DNA of 64,000 bases from NCBI RefSeq assembly GCF_027244095.1, contig NC_069671.1, positions 3,100,001 through 3,164,000 of the forward strand, given 5' to 3'. Both the position numbers and the translations under genes were made by a program. The notes beneath the pieces are model-generated. The model was not told where the DNA came from, did not search any database, and was given only the letters and a program-made list of their open reading frames with translations. Below, one piece after another: positions 55,201 through 64,000 of this stretch (positions within the stretch are counted from its first letter, which is position 1; every line of letters begins with the position of its first letter). This stretch comes from Hemicordylus capensis (lineage: Eukaryota; Chordata; Lepidosauria; Squamata; Cordylidae).

Positions 55201-58200
55201 CCCACTTTACAGAATCACTGTTTACAGGAAAATGAAACGACTGCTCTCCCAGTTTTAAGTCTGGAGTGCAGATACAACCTGTGACTATCTTTGGTTCAGG
55301 CATCAGAATTCTAACTTCTTTCAAGACTTTTACTGTCTGTCTTGTAAAATTGCAAAACACTTCCCTCTCTCCATTCTGTAGTATTAAGATTAGAGTGTCT
55401 GGCTCCTAGTTTAGGGGCTTTATAAATACTAACATCAGCCCTAACAACTGGGCAAAGAGGCACCTTTTCAAGTGGTGGAACATTGGAATAAAGGAAGCTA
55501 GCCATATACTGAGTCAGACCCTTGGTCCATCTAGCTCAGTATTGTCTACCCAGACTGGCAGCGGCTTCTCCAAGGTTGCAGGCAGGAGTCTCTCTCAGCC
55601 TTATCTTGGAGATGCTGCGAGGGCTGAGAGAGACTCCTGCCTGCAACCTTGGAGAAGCCGTTGCCAGTCTGTGTAGACGATACTTCGCTCAATGGACCGA
55701 GGGTCTGACTCGGTAGAAGGCCATCTCCTATTTAAGTCACCAGTTTAGAGTGTTGCCTCAGCCATGGACTTACCAGAGGGAACACCACCAGCTCTTCTGA
55801 ACTCATGGTACTCAGCTCCTTCTTGGAGATGGGGAAGTTGGGAGGCAGGAAGTACCGCAAACAATTCCTACCCAAACAGAGAGACAAAGATTAAGATTGT
55901 GCACTCACCACAGCAGCAGGGAAGCACAAGTGTGTGTGCACTGCCAAGTGCAATTCCGGATACTGGCAGGAGAAGAGCCTGAATAAATGGGATATATGCC
56001 CTGCCCCATAGATCCCACGGCCAACAAGAGCAGAGACGCTTTGGCAATGCAGCATGATTTGTATCGTCTCTGCCATCTGACTCTGAATTGCCTGGGCACA
56101 GAATTTTAATTTAATAATACTAAGGTTTAATGCTGGGAGACCGACTGAAAAAGCAAACCGTCAGGAGGCTCACCGGAGTATCTGGGTTAACAACCCGACG
56201 GTCTCGTGGCTGTTGCTGGTCGATCCGGTGGTGTCTGGCTCCGTCACGCCTGAGGTCGAGGGCTCGGCTTCCACAACTTCCTGCTGAGTGTCTGGACTTT
56301 GGCGTTCCGGAGAGGGAGGTCTCATTAGCCGCACGTCCTCACTGCCTCTCTCGACCCTGGAGGGACCAACAAGGGTGTCACAGGAAGCCTCTGCCATGCT
56401 GAAGAGACCCTCCGATGGCCACCCCTCTCCTCCCCCAATACATTGGGCATGGAGATACATTTAAGTGCCGATGCCAAAAGAGACGCCATTCAGCATGGTC
56501 GCTGTTTTCTTGCCGTGGGGCGAGATACAAGCTTTCAAAGCTACGCAGAACCCTCTCACTGATCCGAATGGAGAGGCCACGAGCACAGCTAGTTGTTACC
56601 AAGGCTGGACATGCCCCTCCTCTCTCCTTAGTTGCTAGGGAGGTGCAAGGTCCGGCAGGCAGATGGTTCGGTGGCAGGGGGTGTGTGTGGGCTACCTTTA
56701 AGCAGCAGGGAGGGAGCTCTTACCCGGCACGCGCACCGGCCACTTCTAGTCTGACGCTGACCAGGGCGGCAAGAAGATACACTGCTGCCCCCGTGCAGCA
56801 ATTTTCTGGCGAGGGAGTGGGGGGAGGACCCTCCCTGCTCCTTAAAGGTACCCCCCCCATCCGCCACCGGACCTCTGAGCTGGTCTGCCGGTCCACCGAA
56901 AAGGACCACCGAACCAGTTTGTGCACATCCCTATTAGTCGATAACACACTTCAAATGTTTTAGGTTCTCCTCAAAGGTGTTCCAGCACCATCTTGGCTGT
57001 CTTTTCCCCCACCTTTTCCAGCCATACAATACCCTATTATGGGCATTATGATACTGGCAGATTTATTGCCAGTATTATTAATTATTAATCTCTTCCCTAA
57101 TAATAGGAGCCAGCGTGGTGTAGTGGCCAGAGTGCTGGACTAGGACCGGGGAGACCCGAGTTCAAATCCCCATTCAGCCATGAGACTTGCTGGGTGACTC
57201 TGGGCCAGTCACTTCTCTCTCAGCCTAACCTACTTCACAGGGTTGTTGTGAGGAGAAAACGTAAGTATGTAGTACACCGCTCTGGGCTCCTTGGAGGAAG
57301 AGTGGGATATACAATGTAATAAAAACAACAACAACCCCCAGCATGGAATTTGCCTTTTCCCAAGTTGTTGTCCACGAGGTCCACATTTTCACTGAGTTAC
57401 TGGCCATGATCCCAACCAGCACGAGTCAGTATTAATCTCTTGTCCCTTGTCTACAAACAGATCATGCCAGGGGCGACCATCACAGCTCCTGCATCCCCCT
57501 TATTTTCACAGGCAACAATTACCAGCGGTCTCTTGGAGTGACATCGGTAGGGACGTAATCAAACTTCACCTTCCAACGGATAGTTTGCTTGTCCATCTCC
57601 ACAGCTGTAATGCGGCCCGTGAACCACACCTTATTCACTCGTACTTCCACATGAAGCCCTTTATCTATGAGAGGCAGGACAAAAACGCTGGATGAATGAA
57701 GAAATGGTTTGCAACACAATCAAGGCCTGGGGCGCCCTAAGGGCTGGCGAGGGCCAGGTGTGACGTGCCCTCGAAATGAGGCAACCCTCACAAACACCTT
57801 CTGCTAAGAATGCTAATCTTCTCCTCATCAGCTGGGGTAAAGCTGGTTCAATTCAAAAACCAGAGTTTTAAGTCCTATATGTCCTTGTTTATATCTTGAT
57901 CAAAACAAACAACAGATCTGAATACTAGATGAGATACAACCCTGGTCCCAGTCTTTGTAGCTATGTTCTCAGAGCCGAGAGGGTCCTGTTTTAATCTGGA
58001 TCGCAATCTGAATATAACGTAAATTTAACACTAGACCCTCTTCACTGCTTTCAGTGTTAACGTCCACTCAATGCACCATTTCCCTCTTTCCTAAGAACCT
58101 GGGAGATGCAGACCGGGAGAGTCTGTCTCTCTTACCTTTCTGTGCTCTTTTCAGTTCCGCAAGTTCTTCTTCGCCTGCACTGTCTGTGAGCTAAAAGCAA

Positions 58201-61200
58201 GGAGAGTTCAGATGAGCTAAAAATGTCAGAATCTGTGCTGTGCAGGGGCGTGGCTATAACTGGACTGGGGCAGGGATGACAAATGTTCTTGGGCCCCTAA
58301 GGGAGAGCGGGGCTTGCTAGCGGAGTAACCGATTGCTCTTCATTCTCTCCCTCCAAATAAGAAGGTGGGGAGGTGGGCAGGGCAAGGGTCCACCTTCCTT
58401 TTCTGTCCCAGGGCCCGCTCCCAACCATGCCACACCCCTGGTGCTGGTCTTCATTTTACTAACTAACCAGAACCCAATCAATAGCTAGTTTCATGATTCA
58501 ATGCAAAACTTAAATTTTCATTTGTCTGTCCCCTTGTGGGCTGGGGAGAACAGACCAAGGGAAGTGTGGAATGAAATGTTAGATAAATAATATACATATG
58601 TTTCAATGGTCAACCTCTGGAAGGAGGACATGACCCAGACAGTGGACACAATTGCTCCTAAATGAGCCCCCGCCCCAACAGAGTCTGTTGCCAGTACCTG
58701 GCTGGCAAGAGAAGTTTTCAATTATCTGCTGTTGGCATGTTTGTTTTGATTAATGCTGATATTGTTTTCTTTTTGCTAACCACCCTGATCACTCATACAA
58801 GTAGAAAGGCAGTACAAGAGACCCTTGAATACTGCAGGTTAATTTACTGTGGTTTTGCCTTCATGGGCAACTTCCCTGCAGACTAATTCACTTATGGTAA
58901 AAGTAAAGTTGTGCTGTCGAGTCGGTGTGGACTTCTGGCAACCACAGAGCCCTGTGGTTGCTTTGGGTAGAATACAGGAGGGGCTTACCATTGCCATGCC
59001 TTTCAGCATCTTCCTATATTGCTGCGGCCTGATATAGGGGTTTCTGGGAAACATAACAGCAGGGATTTGAACTGCTAGGCAAGTCATTTCCAGCTCTGCC
59101 ATTAGGTGGCTAGTTTTTGCTTATTTTAAACAGGATTCCATTTGCACTTTGCATTTTGCCCGGCAGCCAGTGCAACTGTTTTAAAATACTGGCCCAGGCG
59201 GGAGGTTAGAAGCAACATCCGCACCAAATCATCCCACAGGGTTCCTGATTTGAGCAGTACAATTCAGTATTTTACAAGGCTCTCTTTCCTTTCTTGCTGT
59301 TCTCCGGTGGGCCGGTAAGGCCTTGGCAACGCTGCATCCTCATGCTAAAACCCTGATTTAGCTCAGATTGCCTCGTTTGAGCTCTGACACAGGAAGAACA
59401 AGATCATGTGGATCATGATACTTTCGGCAGCCTTCGCTCCGTTCATTGGTGGGGAGGGTCAAATCAGAGCCAACCTCCAGTTGAGGATCTCACTGTAGAA
59501 ACAGTTTGTCCAGCCCAATTCGCACTCATGGTCTTCCTCTGCCAGTTGAGCGGCCCTCAACTCCTGTAACCCCCCCCCCCCAATTTTGAACAGCAAACCA
59601 GAGTTGTGAAGAGTCAAGGCATTCTCTTTGCCGCTCACGCACTCACCTCCACCACCACCTCATTAGAATCTTTCTTCTCTTCTTTGACTGTCACCTGTTT
59701 CCCCAGCTTCTTTTTCTCTTTTTTCGGCACACTCTCTTCCCCTGACCCATCCTCTATCGCGCTACAGCTTCTCTTCCGGGTACTGGAAGCCTGTCGAGAT
59801 GGGGACAACAACAGGAGCCGGCGTCAAGCGAAACCGCGGTTGCTCTGTCAGCCCCTCCAGGAGGGTTAAAGCCACACAAGAGAAAGGAGAGACAGAGATC
59901 CAGCACCGGGCGACCAGAGCTGTGTACGAGTAAGTTAAGCTAGGCAAAAGGAACAGCCACTTGGAGAAGGGACAGGCCTTCTCCATTGCAGCCCCAAGGC
60001 TTGGGAACACACTTCCTGCTGAAACAAGAGCCTCCTCATCTCTTACAACTTTTAAAAGGGCAGTCAAGACGCATTTGTTCACCCAAGCTTTTAAATTAGA
60101 TACTGTTTTAATTGTGTTTTTAATAGTTTTAACTTTTAAATTTTAATTGTTGAAATGTTTTAATCTTTTTATTGGCTGTTTTTATTGTTTTGTAAACCGC
60201 CCAGAGAACTTGCGTTTCGGGTGGTACAGAAATGTATTAAATAAATTAATTAAATAAATAAAGCCACAACGATGTCAACAGGTGGGGGAGTAGTCTGCAA
60301 CCATTTTCTGCCTCTTCTCATAACAATTCAGGGACACTCACTTATGCCGTGACTAGAGATGGAAAAAGAAATGGAACTCACCCACTTTCCCACCAGGAAA
60401 AAACAAACAAATGAAAAAAGCCTCCCCACCCCACCCCAGGCCTTAACAGCAGCCTACTACTACAACAAATATTTATATACCACTTTTCAACCAAAGTCCC
60501 CAAAGCGGTTTACACAGATATAGATAAATAAAATGGCTCCCTATCCCACAAAGGGCTCACAAACTAACAAAAAAGAAATATAAGACAGCCACTGGAGGGA
60601 TGCTGTGCTGGGGATGGAGAGGGCCAGTTGCTCTCCCCCTGCTCAATACAAGAGAATCACCAAAGAGGTGCCTCTTTGCACCTTTCTAAGGGAAGTGGAC
60701 CAGGGAGGCACAACACATCACAGCAGAAACCGGCGTGCCTAGAAGCCGTTGACAGAAATTCTGTGTGAAGAAGTGTAAATGGTAGGGATCCAGAAATTTA
60801 GGCTTTGCTCACTAAAGTAAAGTGTGCTGTAAAGTCGATTTCGACTCCTGGCGCCCACAGAGCCCTGTGGTTTTCTTTTGGTAGAATACAGGAGGGGTTT
60901 CCCATTCCCTCCTCTGAAGCAGTAGGAGAGGATGCCTTTCAGCACCTTCCTATATCACTGCTGCCCGATATAGTACCAGTGGGGATTCGAACCGACAACC
61001 TTCTGCTTGTTAGTCAAGCATTTCCCCGCTTTGCCACTCACTAGTCAGCCATTATTTGTGGCCGCCAAACTGTGGACCCCTTTCTTCCCTCAGATCCTTT
61101 TCTGGTCCAGTGGCAAGAGGGATTAGGAGATAAATGGGTCTTCTGTCGTTGGCACTGGGAGATGGAGATGGTAAGGAACAGGATGATCTCTCTTCTCCTG

Positions 61201-63383
61201 CACAGGAAGGATTTGTGCTGTTTATTAGCTTCTCAAAAATGGCAGTGGAAAGGAGACCTCCAGGGAGGAAATCCTTGTGATGCTGGGTGCCCTGCTCGCC
61301 AGAGGGCTGGGGACACTCGCCACTGGTGAGCTGGCAAGTGGATCTGTGGATGTCTGATAAAAATCCAGTTCTGCATCTTATCAGGAGCTGATGCCTAGAT
61401 TTGGACTCACTGGGGTACTTATAAAAGTTTGCTCTTTTAAAAAAAATCACATTTATACACAATGAAAACAATCGAAAGCAACTTCGAGTCTTGTACAAAC
61501 GTGAGGGATGACACGGAGAAGACAACCATTCACAGTAAGAGCAGAGAAGAGGGCTCTCACCTGGGGATGCTTGACACCTGGGAGTTTCTTGGGCGGCAGC
61601 CCCACCTTCAAGTGTTTGGGGCTGGCAGGCCTGCTATGATGGCTCTTGGAGTTCTGAAGCAGGGCCGGGGGCACCGTCCCCACGGCTGCAGCTCTAGATG
61701 GAGGCCTGACAGGAGGGGGCGCAGACCTGCCAGGAGCCACCACTTGGTTCTGCATCCTTGAAACACTGGGTTCCTCCTGGGACGCCATGCGGGGGGCGGC
61801 TCTGGAGGAGCTGACTGCTGGCCGAGGAGGGGGCCCCTTCCTCTGCTGGCTGAGAGCCCTGGAGAGAGGTGGTGGAGCTGGGGGCCTACTGGGAGCGTTT
61901 TTAATCACGTCCGGTAAAGGGGGTGACCGTGGGCGCTGGGGCCTGTTCAGCAACTCTGAATTCTGCAAGGAGGAGAAGAGGGTTAGCGCGGGCCGTTCGT
62001 ACCGCGGACAGCAGGTCTTGCAAGCAGCAAACGGAGGGGACGAGGGAGCCCACTCACCTCCACGGCAGGTCGGGCGGTAACCTCCAGAGGCAGTCGCCTC
62101 AGGTCGGCCTGGGAACGTACCGGAGTCGTTTTCTGGAGCAGAACAAGTGCAACGGTTTCATTTTAAGAACAACGATGGTTCACTAGAAACCAACTTTCTT
62201 TGCAGAAACTGACCTCACCACCCATGCCTGGGGTCTGCGCCACCCCCCCCATACAGGTTCTGTCGATATTCAATTAATCAATCAATCCTGCACAGAAATC
62301 TCATATCATTGAAAATAAGTTATAAGGACATTCACAGTCTTGCATGATCTCATTCCAATACTGAATACAGTGGTCCCTCGACTTACAAAGCACTCGACAT
62401 CCGAAGATTTCGACATATGAACGACAAAAAATACTGGAAGTCGTTGCCGGTTTAGATGCGGCTTCCTCGACCTACGAATTTTTAGATGCAGTTTCCTCGA
62501 CTTACGAGTGTTCCGGACCTCCGTGGATGCGCTTTTCGACTTACGAAAATTCCGACCTACGAACGTGCGTTCGGATCGGATTATCTTCGTAAGTCGAGGG
62601 ACCACTGTACATAAGATCCATTTATGCACCAATTTATCTATAGCGTCAATCTCATTTGGATTTTTATCATAGCTAATTTAACCATAAAAGGCATTCTCCA
62701 AACACAGTTTTGCCAATATAATTCGGGAGGCGGCAACGTTTTCTTTCATGCTGAAACAACAGACATCCTGGCATCTGGTTGATAGGCAACTAATTTAAGA
62801 CCTTCTCTTATATATGCAAAGACACGTACCCTGGGGCCGTATGATAAACATCCTCTATTGTAATTTGAACTTCTCTCCAGTATGTGGCAATCTTGGGACA
62901 GAACAAAGAAATATGCCCCTGCTGCTTGACATCTCCAATACTGGCCATCTTTCAAATGATAAATATGTTTTAACTGATGAGGTGTCAAGAACTATCTGCA
63001 CTGAAGTATGTATAAATGGCATGTACCATGTGGTTTAAATTACAGGAGAACCCTGTTATTCACAGGGCTCCATTCCCCCCGGGGTGTGTGTGTGTGTAAC
63101 AAATCTACGAATAATGGGGCATTAGGGCAGTTTGAAATGGGGGGATGGGTTCCAAGATGCCGAAAATTGTGGGTTTTGCCACATCCACCCCCTGCAAATT
63201 ACCCTCAAATGAGCCCCCCACCCCCCCTGCAGAATCCTGTGCCCAGGACTTGCCTGCAAGGCCTCCAGCTTCTCCTGCTGCTGCCGAATTTTCTCCGTCA
63301 GCTCCTTCTGCTTGTCTTCCTGAGACTTCTCCTTCCTCAGGAGGCTCAGAGGCACCTTCTGCTTCTGTTCGGGGGCATCGCAC
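52192..63383 (-). CDS. MORC2: MORC2, 3' part: last ten coding exons
   Basis: Ten exons on the minus strand join in frame (130, 75, 402, 144, 55, 142, 183, 94, 189 and 69 nt) to 493 codons plus a stop at 52192-52194. The product aligns along its length with the C-terminal half of vertebrate MORC2, recognised from blocks such as [55 protein letters not shown] and [12 protein letters not shown]. In order: end of the CW-finger linker and coiled coil 2; a Pro/Arg-rich region; a basic stretch keeping RKRS (a PAK1 phosphosite context in human); the chromo-like domain; an acidic/Ser-Thr linker; and the C-terminal coiled coil with an acidic end. Known of the family: a nuclear GHKL ATPase that works with the HUSH complex in H3K9me3 silencing of LINE-1 and other repeats and in chromatin compaction. 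The ATPase, CW and first coiled-coil exons lie beyond 64000. No disabling change is visible. Confidence 0.97.
52773..53075 (+). mobile_element. Family A SINE in the last MORC2 intron
   Basis: Near full length, antisense to MORC2. Confidence 0.85.
53589..53840 (-). mobile_element. LINE-tail-like repeat in the last MORC2 intron
   Basis: tttatttaaaatatttatacgctggccctccagg followed by an A-rich, T-poor stretch, a common arrangement for reverse LINE tails. Class not determined. Confidence 0.45.
54087..54275 (-). CDS. MORC2: MORC2 exon i: C-terminal coiled coil
   Basis: 63 codons, phase 0 at both ends: [18 protein letters not shown] to [15 protein letters not shown] heptad-like run of Leu with Glu/Lys, corresponding to the C-terminal coiled coil of MORC2. 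Acceptor ccccacag, donor gtaagt. Confidence 0.97.
54341..54662 (-). mobile_element. Two tandem family A SINE fragments in a MORC2 intron
   Basis: A diverged tail (54341-54452) is followed head-to-tail by a better preserved copy (54453-54662), both in the MORC2 sense. They begin about 65 bases beyond exon i. Confidence 0.7.
55490..55732. mobile_element. Family A SINE tail fold-back in a MORC2 intron
   Basis: Two oppositely oriented tails pair over about 110 bases around a loop of roughly 20 bases near 55605-55625. It ends about 40 bases from exon h. Confidence 0.75.
55774..55867 (-). CDS. MORC2: MORC2 exon h
   Basis: 94 nt: [18 protein letters not shown] to EELVVFPL, phase 0 at its end. Acceptor tgggtag, donor gtaagt. 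Confidence 0.96.
56174..56356 (-). CDS. MORC2: MORC2 exon g
   Basis: 183 nt, completing Trp and then [26 protein letters not shown] and [11 protein letters not shown], ending in a split Arg codon. The [14 protein letters not shown] block is close to mammalian MORC2. Acceptor cctccag, donor gtgagc. Confidence 0.96.
57110..57330 (+). mobile_element. CORE-SINE in a MORC2 intron
   Basis: Forward copy, antisense to MORC2, well preserved (gccagcgtggtgtagtgg to gggatataca). Confidence 0.8.
57523..57664 (-). CDS. MORC2: MORC2 exon f: chromo-like domain
   Basis: 142 nt. The split codon G|AT gives Asp, then [18 protein letters not shown] and [13 protein letters not shown]-type residues, ending in a split Trp codon (TG|G). 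It carries most of the chromo-like domain, the best-conserved part of the visible protein. Acceptor ctcatag, donor gtaatt. Confidence 0.96.
58136..58190 (-). CDS. MORC2: MORC2 exon e
   Basis: 55 nt: [18 protein letters not shown] plus one base (phase 1). Acceptor ttttag, donor gtaaga. It is the short acidic linker before the chromo-like domain. Confidence 0.93.
58243..58440. mobile_element. hAT-like element in a MORC2 intron
   Basis: Termini CAGGGGCGTGGCTATAAC and, in reverse complement, CAGGGGTGTGGCATGG. Flanks gtgctgtg and gtgctggt match at 6 of 8. Confidence 0.75.
58896..59110 (-). mobile_element. Family B SINE in a MORC2 intron
   Basis: Sense to MORC2. It has lost part of the head. Confidence 0.75.
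59647..59790 (-). CDS. MORC2: MORC2 exon d: basic/acidic linker
   Basis: 48 codons, phase 0 at both ends: [15 protein letters not shown] to [14 protein letters not shown]. The acceptor is cgacag. A second AG eight bases in would give the wrong phase, so the upstream AG is chosen. It keeps RKRS and [10 protein letters not shown] of MORC2, but the mammalian arginine-rich middle is shorter here. Confidence 0.92.
59870..60262 (+). mobile_element. L2 LINE 3' end in a MORC2 intron
   Basis: gacaggccttctccattgc, cttgggaacacacttcc, aagacgcatttgttcac, then the T-rich region and terminal aaccgcccagagaac with AAATAAAT. Antisense to MORC2 and about 80 bases from exon d. Confidence 0.75.
60462..60690 (-). 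mobile_element. L2-tailed repeat (family D) in a MORC2 intron
   Basis: Reverse copy, sense to MORC2. Confidence 0.7.
60813..61040 (-). mobile_element. Family B SINE in a MORC2 intron
   Basis: Full reverse copy, about 520 bases from exon c. Confidence 0.8.
61561..61962 (-). CDS. MORC2: MORC2 exon c: proline-rich region
   Basis: 134 codons, phase 0 at both ends. Starts [17 protein letters not shown] and ends GVKHPQ. Rich in Pro, Arg and Ser, and low-complexity compared with the other exons. It has diverged from the mammalian sequence in its second half but keeps NAPSRPP and LLQNSKS-like blocks. Acceptor ttgcag, donor gtgaga. Confidence 0.93.
62058..62132 (-). CDS. MORC2: MORC2 exon b
   Basis: 25 codons, [18 protein letters not shown] to ARPAVE, phase 0 at both ends. 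Acceptor tgctccag, donor gtgagt. It follows LQ of the previous exon exactly as in mammalian MORC2 (LQKTTP), which confirms the GC donor there. Confidence 0.95.
62368..62607. mobile_element. Tigger/mariner-like MITE in a MORC2 intron
   Basis: Termini CAGTGGTCCCTCGACTTAC at both ends (second in reverse complement), flanked by TA on each side (62366-62367 and 62608-62609). The 240 bases contain several tcgac-ttacga variants and no frame. Confidence 0.88.
63040..63212. mobile_element. Tigger-like fragment next to MORC2 exon a
   Basis: aggagaaccctgttattcac, cgaataatggggcatt and ggttccaagatgccg resemble the end of Tigger-type elements. Interrupted by a (GT)n run. Confidence 0.5.
63254..63383 (-). 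CDS. MORC2: MORC2 exon a: coiled coil 2 (GC donor)
   Basis: Enters after acceptor gtag with one base completing an Arg codon, then [12 protein letters not shown] to EKLEALQ. It holds a Lys/Glu/Gln-rich coiled coil. The exon ends CAG followed by gcaagt, so the donor is GC instead of GT, and the phase is 0. A Tigger-like fragment ends about 40 bases downstream in the intron. Confidence 0.93.
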
Positions 63384-63550
63384 CTACGGGTGGGAATACA
63401 AAGGCTCAACGAAAGGCTGGTTGGGAGGCCTGACCAGCCCAAGCAATTCGAAAGCAGAGATGCCAAGAGAGTGCCCGGGACACACACGACGATTTCCATG
63501 CAAGATGCCCCAATGCCCTCCTGGCATTTCCCTTTATTGCATGAGGCCAT

Positions 63551-63787
63551 TCTAGGGTCGCCCTATTCTGGCTTTCCAAATCTGGGAGCCTAATTTGCCT
63601 ATTATGTAAATGGGCTGGAAAATAATTTCTGAGTAGAAGAGTGGCTGCATGTTTTGGTCTATAACTCCGCTTCTACAAGGGCTAGAGCTTAACTGCTTTT
63701 TTTTTAAAATGAACATTGAAATCTGGGTGAGATGCTTAAAGTCTGGGTCAAACCTGGGATTTGGGGGAGGGGCATGGCAACTCTAGG
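63551..63787 (-). mobile_element. Unclassified TIR repeat, reverse copy
   Basis: Right end ggcatggcaactctagg, left end tctagggtcgcc. The interior is the reverse complement of the copy at 16163 (ctccgcttctacaaggg). Confidence 0.6.
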
Positions 63788-64000
63788 CTATTCGGATGAA
63801 TGACCCACCCCCATGTGATAAAAGGACATGCTAGTACCATCCAAATGGGCCTTGTGTGAAGAAAATGCACTGTTGTTGAGGGGAAACTTCAATACCACAC
63901 ATTACACGATAGCTTAGGTTGTGACTCCGTCTCTGTCTCGTATCTGTAGTAATATTACGGGTCTACTTCACAAGTTCTTGTTAGGACGACGAAAACTGTT

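Noticed and set aside
59783-59790. Alternative acceptor for MORC2 exon d eight bases downstream
   Set aside because: It would put the exon in a frame with an early stop; the upstream AG keeps phase 0.

Overview
This is a vertebrate genomic window. It holds one complete intronless gene and the 3' part of a many-exon gene, set in about 50 kb of interspersed repeats. The repeat mixture points to a squamate reptile (inference, species not determined). It includes a 5S-rRNA/tRNA composite SINE, a tRNA SINE with a Bov-B/RTE-type tail, a MIR-like CORE-SINE, CR1 and L2 LINEs, Penelope-like elements with GIY-YIG domains, many short hAT elements and a Tigger-like MITE.

Layout. From 1 to about 32,150 I see no host gene, only repeats and unassigned sequence. 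Two places stand out. At 5,038-7,887 a SINE is split by a Penelope-like element, which is itself split by a hAT transposon; target-site duplications are readable at both levels. At about 10,830-12,282 lies a second, reverse-strand Penelope-like remnant. From about 32,150 to 34,240 there is a CpG-rich block carrying a single-exon class A GPCR of the apelin-receptor family (32,575-33,816, + strand) with an AATAAA signal at 34,213. From 34,250 to 51,900 the sequence is again repeats: CR1, L2, hAT MITEs and SINEs.

From about 51,920 to 63,383 the minus strand carries the last ten coding exons of MORC2, a CW-zinc-finger GHKL ATPase of heterochromatin. All nine internal junctions join in frame to give 493 codons, from coiled coil 2 through the proline-rich region and chromo-like domain to the C-terminal coiled coil. 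The upstream exons (ATPase, CW finger) lie beyond the right edge. One MORC2 intron uses a GC donor.

The two genes converge (GPCR on +, MORC2 on -) with about 18 kb between their 3' ends. They have no evident shared pathway. There is no operon, CRISPR array, phage or bacterial-type system here. The notable biology is the layered transposon history, including nested insertions, SINE fold-backs and one inverted duplication captured inside a MITE.
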